From contig NZ_JADBEL010000011.1 of NCBI RefSeq assembly GCF_014873855.1, positions 56,206-120,205 of the forward strand: a DNA stretch of 64,000 bases. The letters are read 5' to 3'. The notes under the pieces are model-generated. The model was not told the origin of the DNA. It searched no databases and saw nothing but the letters and a program-made list of their open reading frames with translations. Numbering within the stretch: the first letter of the stretch is position 1; every line of letters starts with the position of its first letter. This stretch comes from Sporosarcina limicola (GTDB taxonomy: Bacteria; Bacillota; Bacilli; Bacillales_A; Planococcaceae). Both the position numbers and the translations under genes were made by a program. Below are positions 60,266 through 64,000 of this stretch, in pieces.

Positions 60266-60619
60266 ATGATCTCAGGAATCGGGCTCGACATCGTCGAAAT
60301 TGACCGTATTGCCGAACTAGATGCCAGATCTCAAAAGTTTCGTGCACGGATACTTACTATAGAAGAGTTAATGATTTATGAAGCGCTCAAAAGTCACCGA
60401 CGTACAGAATTTCTTGCAGGTCGTTTCGCAGCTAAAGAGGCCTTTGCCAAAGCGAGAGGTACAGGAATCGGTGAAGCATGTAATTTTACAGATATCGGAA
60501 TTATCCCGGCTGAAAACGGAAAACCAATCCTTTATTTCAAAGGAAGTTTAGTAGATGGATTCGTTACCATAACACATACAAAAACGATGGCAGCAGCACA
60601 AGTAATTTTACTCGCGTAA
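60266..60619 (+). CDS. acpS: holo-[acyl-carrier-protein] synthase
   Basis: A 117-residue phosphopantetheinyl transferase that moves 4'-phosphopantetheine from CoA to ACP. GIGLDIVEIDRI (Asp metal ligand) and FLAGRFAAKEAFAKARGTGIG (Glu, Lys) are the conserved motifs. Length is typical. ATG 60266 after GGAAAGGGGG. Followed by the YdcC-like lipoprotein, then alr, as in B. subtilis. Confidence 0.95.
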   Translation: MISGIGLDIVEIDRIAELDARSQKFRARILTIEELMIYEALKSHRRTEFLAGRFAAKEAFAKARGTGIGEACNFTDIGIIPAENGKPILYFKGSLVDGFVTITHTKTMAAAQVILLA

Positions 60620-60691
60620 CAAGGTTCGCATAAATGTCCGTCCTTCCTCATAAGATGACCTACCCGATTGAAATGAGAAAGGATGAACTGT

Positions 60692-61705
60692 ATGCGTAGC
60701 CGGATAGTTGCTCTGTTGTTAGTTGTGATCATGGTAATCCTCGCAGCATGTGGAGCACCATCAAAAGAGGATGTCATGAAGAAGTTAAGTGGGAAGTGGA
60801 GTGATACGAAAGGGTATGACTTACAAGCGACAATGGAAATCAAGACTGGTTCGGAACCGCGGTTGTATGATGTCGCCGTCTGGCATACAAAGCCTGAATT
60901 CTATCGCGTCCATGTAACACAGACAGGAAAAGACGATTCCCAGATGATTGTGCGTAATGAAGAAGGCGTCTTTGTTATTACGCCATCGCTTGGCAAGACC
61001 TATAAATTCCAAAGTGACTGGCCAGCACAAAACAGCCAAGCCTATTTGATAGGTGCCTTGTCCGAGGATATTAAAGCAGATAAGAATGCCACCATGACCG
61101 AAAAAGACAAAACATACATTTTTGAGACAGCCACTCGGAATAATCATAAAAAAGTCCTACCTACTCAAAAAATCCATATTGATAAAAAAACATTGTTGCC
61201 AACGTATGTTGCTATTCTAGATGAAAATAAAGAAGAAAAAATCCGCATCACATTCAAGAAAGTAACACTTGGCATTGAACGGAAAGCTGCTGATTATGCA
61301 GTAGAAATGGAGGATACAAAGAATACAAGCAAAGAACAACCGGCTGCCGGCGATGAAAAAAAAGGGCTAAAAACGTACTACCCAATATTAAATGGGACAG
61401 ATATCAAACTTCTGGATGAACAGAATATGGAAACGGAAAATGGAACACGTTCCTTCATGACATTCGGAGGGGAAAAGGAATTCATCATTATCCAAGAGCC
61501 GGCAGTAAGACCAGACAATAAAATGGCGGTAGCGGTTGATGGGGATCCTGTCGATCTTGGATTTACAGTTGCTGCCATGACGGAAAAATCAATTAGCTGG
61601 GAAAGTGAAGGTATTTCATTTTTTATCGCATCTGGGACATTAACGAAAGAGGAACTAATAGAAGTTGCTGGATCGATGGAGGAGGAAAAAGAAGAAGAGA
61701 AATAA
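60692..61705 (+). CDS. ydcC: YdcC-like lipoprotein (LolA/DUF4367-type fold)
   Basis: A 337-residue exported lipoprotein. Signal peptide MRSRIVALLLVVIMVILAAC ends in the lipobox LAAC. The body matches the outer-membrane lipoprotein-sorting (LolA-like) fold seen in B. subtilis YdcC: GYDLQATMEIKTG, DVAVWHTKPEFYRV and later FGGEKEFIIIQEPA. B. subtilis YdcC is linked to sporulation. ATG 60692, 9 bases after GAAAGGA; ATG 60683 overlaps the site. Acidic tail EEEKEEEK. Confidence 0.85.
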   Translation: MRSRIVALLLVVIMVILAACGAPSKEDVMKKLSGKWSDTKGYDLQATMEIKTGSEPRLYDVAVWHTKPEFYRVHVTQTGKDDSQMIVRNEEGVFVITPSLGKTYKFQSDWPAQNSQAYLIGALSEDIKADKNATMTEKDKTYIFETATRNNHKKVLPTQKIHIDKKTLLPTYVAILDENKEEKIRITFKKVTLGIERKAADYAVEMEDTKNTSKEQPAAGDEKKGLKTYYPILNGTDIKLLDEQNMETENGTRSFMTFGGEKEFIIIQEPAVRPDNKMAVAVDGDPVDLGFTVAAMTEKSISWESEGISFFIASGTLTKEELIEVAGSMEEEKEEEK

Positions 61706-61773
61706 CTTTGGTTGACGAGCGGTCGGGAAGGGATTAATAATAGAGAGTATTACAGCGTAAAGAGGAGAACATC

Positions 61774-62922
61774 ATGGAAAAAAACTCAATTCATTATCGT
61801 CCAACACATGCAAACGTTAACCTCGATGCAATACGGAGCAACATCCGGAATTTAAAAGAGTATTTGGGGAGCAGAACTTCGGTCATTGCGGTAGTTAAAG
61901 CGGACGGATATGGTCATGGGGAGGTGGAAATTGCCTCCGTTGCTTTCGAAGCCGGAGCTAACATGGTTTCAGTAGCAACACCTGATGAAGCAGTTCGGCT
62001 CCGAATGGCAGGAATTGTCGGGGACATCCTCGTCATGGGACCGTCCCCAATTTCTTTTGCAAAAAAAGCAGTTGAACTAGGAATTACCATCACTGTTGCG
62101 GATGGACAATGGTTGCAGTCAGTGTTGACGGATATTGACGCTGATGATTTTGAAAAACAGTTAAAAATCCATATAAAAATAGATAGTGGTATGGGTAGAA
62201 TTGGATTACGGGATGTAGAATCCCTCCAAGCGCTCGTATTGATTATTGAAAGCTCGGAAAAAGTACTGCTGGATGGCATCTTTACACACTTCGCCTGTGC
62301 AGATGAAGAGGATTCATGCAGGACAGAAGAACAGTTTACGACGTTCATGGAATTGGTGCAGACGTTGCCAGAAAAACCAAGACTTGTTCACGCATCTAAT
62401 AGTGCAGCAACTCTATTGTATCCAGAATATGCACTTGATGCAGTCCGATTCGGAATGAGTCTATATGGCATAACGCCATCCGAATATGTAAGGAAGAAAT
62501 TGCCTTTCCGGCTCAAAAGATCCCTCTCTCTTGAAAGTGAATTGGCATATGTGAAATTGTTGGAGGCAGGCAATCGAATCAGTTATGGGGGCACGTACGA
62601 AACGACCGAAAGTGAATGGATCGGTTCAATACCAATCGGTTATGCAGACGGTTTAAGGAGAGGCCTCCGAGGGCAAGAAGTGCTCATCGATGGGAAGCGG
62701 ATGCCACTCGTCGGAACAATTTGTATGGATCAATGTATGGTGAAGTTACCACGGGAATTTCTTGTAGGTGAAAAGGTTGTATTGATTGGGCGTCAAGGTG
62801 AAGAAGAAATCAAGATGGAAGAGTGGGCAGAGTGTCTCAGTACGATTCCATATGAAATTGCAGTTTCGATTACGAAACGGGTACCTAGAATATATACAGG
62901 GAAAGATGGAGAGTCTAAATAA
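61774..62922 (+). CDS. alr: alanine racemase
   Basis: A 382-residue PLP enzyme converting L-Ala to D-Ala for peptidoglycan. The PLP lysine is in VIAVVKADGYGHG (about residue 43), the second base tyrosine is in RISYGGTYET, and the SIPIGYADGLRRGL segment binds the phosphate. It supplies Ddl and MurF. ATG after AAAGAGGAG. Precedes mazEF as in many Bacilli. Confidence 0.95.
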   Translation: MEKNSIHYRPTHANVNLDAIRSNIRNLKEYLGSRTSVIAVVKADGYGHGEVEIASVAFEAGANMVSVATPDEAVRLRMAGIVGDILVMGPSPISFAKKAVELGITITVADGQWLQSVLTDIDADDFEKQLKIHIKIDSGMGRIGLRDVESLQALVLIIESSEKVLLDGIFTHFACADEEDSCRTEEQFTTFMELVQTLPEKPRLVHASNSAATLLYPEYALDAVRFGMSLYGITPSEYVRKKLPFRLKRSLSLESELAYVKLLEAGNRISYGGTYETTESEWIGSIPIGYADGLRRGLRGQEVLIDGKRMPLVGTICMDQCMVKLPREFLVGEKVVLIGRQGEEEIKMEEWAECLSTIPYEIAVSITKRVPRIYTGKDGESK

Positions 62923-63061
62923 TATTCGCACTTTCGACAAAAACCAATTTTTTGTGGAATCCTGTCAATAAATTTCCTTCTATGTCTTCTCATTGTCGAT
63001 ATTCAATGGTAAGATGAAATTGTATTGAAAAGAGGGAACGGGATTGTCGGAGGTGCTGACG

Positions 63062-63343
63062 TTGCGTACAAATAAAAACATGAAAGAAATCATTGTTAAA
63101 ATACCAAAACGAATGCTGAATGAAAATGAACATACGGTCGTCCATCAAGAACTGGAGCGTGGAGATTTCGTTTATATTTCGACTAGACGGTACGTAACTG
63201 ACTACGGATCTGAAACCATCAGGGAAGAGATGATGAAAGGTTATGTCGAAATGTCGCAAATTAACCTGAAAATCGCCACGGAATGCTTGCAAGTAGAATT
63301 CGAAGCCCAGCATACGGTGGAACGTCTCGTAAGCGGAGGATGA
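63062..63343 (+). CDS. mazE: antitoxin MazE/NdoAI
   Basis: A 93-residue ribbon-helix-helix antitoxin: [13 protein letters not shown] (beta strand) leads to the RHH helices, and the C-terminal [27 protein letters not shown] binds the toxin; LVSGG is shared with B. subtilis NdoAI. TTG 63062 is chosen since GGAGG lies 8 bases upstream and the length then equals that of NdoAI; TTG 63044 after AGAGGGA is also plausible. The gene ends 4 bases before mazF. Confidence 0.9.
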   Translation: MRTNKNMKEIIVKIPKRMLNENEHTVVHQELERGDFVYISTRRYVTDYGSETIREEMMKGYVEMSQINLKIATECLQVEFEAQHTVERLVSGG

Positions 63344-63347
63344 AAAG

Positions 63348-63698
63348 TTGGCAATAAAACGTGGAGACGTCTTTTTTGCAGATCTGTCGCCTGTCGTCGG
63401 TTCTGAGCAGGGGGGAACGAGACCGGTTCTTGTCATCCAAAATGATATAGGTAACCGGTTCAGTCCGACAGTTATCATTGCGGCAATCACTGCGCAAATT
63501 CAAAAAGCAAAATTACCGACACATGTTGAAATCGATGCGGCGCGATATGGATTCGAGCGAGATTCGGTCATCTTGCTCGAACAGGTCCGCACGATCGACA
63601 AGTCGAGACTTACTGATAAGATCACACATCTAGATGAATTTTTGATGGAGCAGGTCGATGAAGCGCTCGAAGTTAGTTTCGGCCTCGTCAAATTTTGA
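63348..63698 (+). CDS. mazF: mRNA interferase MazF/NdoA (EndoA)
   Basis: A 116-residue toxin that cleaves mRNA at UACAU in B. subtilis. The start [25 protein letters not shown] sequence (here [12 protein letters not shown]), the catalytic arginine in [13 protein letters not shown] and the [15 protein letters not shown] segment are well conserved. TTG start with GGAGGATGAAAAG upstream. Immediately after mazE. Upstream of rsbR as in B. subtilis. Confidence 0.95.
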   Translation: MAIKRGDVFFADLSPVVGSEQGGTRPVLVIQNDIGNRFSPTVIIAAITAQIQKAKLPTHVEIDAARYGFERDSVILLEQVRTIDKSRLTDKITHLDEFLMEQVDEALEVSFGLVKF

Positions 63699-63842
63699 GC
63701 ATACATATGATAGAAACACTGCAGATTTCATTATTGTGGTGTTTTTTCAATTAGGTCACAAGAAAAGTGTATTGTAACATTATTTTCGATACAATAAGGA
63801 TACAACGTTTTTCAAACCATAAGGAGGCAGGCCTAAGCGATT

Positions 63843-64000
63843 ATGAATAAGCGAATGACAGAAGGTATAAATCAAAACATCGATGTGATTATTGAAAGAT
63901 GGGAAATAAGTATGAAAGAAGAGAAAGGGAAAAACTTTTTTCATTTCATGCCTTCACATCTTATCGAAAAAACAAGTAGAGAATTTGCGGCATTGATGAC
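63843..64000 (+). CDS. rsbR: RsbR-like stressosome protein, N-terminal part
   Basis: The first 52 residues are in the window: MNKRMTEGINQNIDVIIERW and on to SREFAALM. The helical start and the place after mazEF indicate RsbR/RsbRA, the stressosome scaffold that relays stress to RsbT and sigma-B. The strong AAGGAGG at 63821 lies 15 bases before this ATG, longer than usual. The gene is cut by the window edge. Confidence 0.75.
   Translation, partial: MNKRMTEGINQNIDVIIERWEISMKEEKGKNFFHFMPSHLIEKTSREFAALM

Noticed and set aside
1..64000. tRNA, rRNA, prophage or integrase genes
   Set aside because: Looked for at island borders and intergenic gaps; none recognised.

Overview
The window is a chromosomal segment of a low-GC Gram-positive bacterium of the order Bacillales, most likely family Planococcaceae (Sporosarcina or a close relative). 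Reasons: strong AGGAGG-type ribosome binding sites with many TTG and GTG starts; sigma-A, sigma-B, CcpA (cre) and CadC type sites; and a gene order (ddl-murF ... cshA ... ydbS-ydbT ... acpS-ydcC-alr-mazE-mazF-rsbR) that matches the B. subtilis ddl-to-rsb region. A phenylalanine dehydrogenase of the kind known from Sporosarcina and Lysinibacillus fits this. Identification is by reading the translated sequence, not by database search.

Layout. 1-4200: a 21-bp tandem repeat, a Rieske/FAD oxidoreductase, a FrnE-type DsbA protein, an ISL3-like MITE with 8-bp target duplication, and murB. 4240-11060: cation antiporter, P1-type peptidase, universal stress protein, cadC-cadA and a double-GNAT protein. 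11130-19370: small membrane, regulatory and envelope genes (mntR, cvfB, ypuA-like, AraC regulator, yidC paralogue, D,D-carboxypeptidase), two with sigma-B-like promoters. 19420-28830: cls, tcyP, an XRE-TPR regulator divergent from an MFS pump across two identical 17-bp palindromes, an S41 protease, a second MFS pump, and a decayed copZ-copA operon. 29036-37620: two tandem rodA genes, an SMR efflux pair, ddl-murF-lipase and cshA, then a 29-unit 20/21-bp repeat array.

38490-57154 is a catabolic island between cshA and ydbS, which lie next to each other in B. subtilis. It holds a GntR/FCD regulator, a DctPQM TRAP transporter, a 4-hydroxyphenylacetate (HPA) meta-cleavage pathway (hpaG1, hpaG2, hpaF; hpaB, hpaC, a DapA-like aldolase, hpaE, hpaD), and an operon of a hotdog thioesterase, phenylalanine dehydrogenase and all subunits of a 2-oxoacid dehydrogenase complex (E1 alpha, E1 beta, E2, E3). 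Four promoters in the island share one architecture: TTGAWW, 17 bp, TATGAT, with a 20-bp palindrome of consensus CATATATTAA ATAATATATG over the spacer and -10. The gntR promoter carries a related site. Three of the four operons also have a cre site just downstream. I infer one substrate-controlled, CcpA-repressed regulon that deaminates tyrosine (or phenylalanine), decarboxylates the 2-oxoacid to an arylacetyl-CoA, hydrolyses this to free 4-hydroxyphenylacetate, and feeds it to ring hydroxylation and meta cleavage.

57571-64000 returns to the conserved backbone: ydbS-ydbT, a rhomboid protease, acpS, a YdcC-like lipoprotein, alr, mazE-mazF and the start of rsbR. No rRNA, tRNA or CRISPR array was seen.
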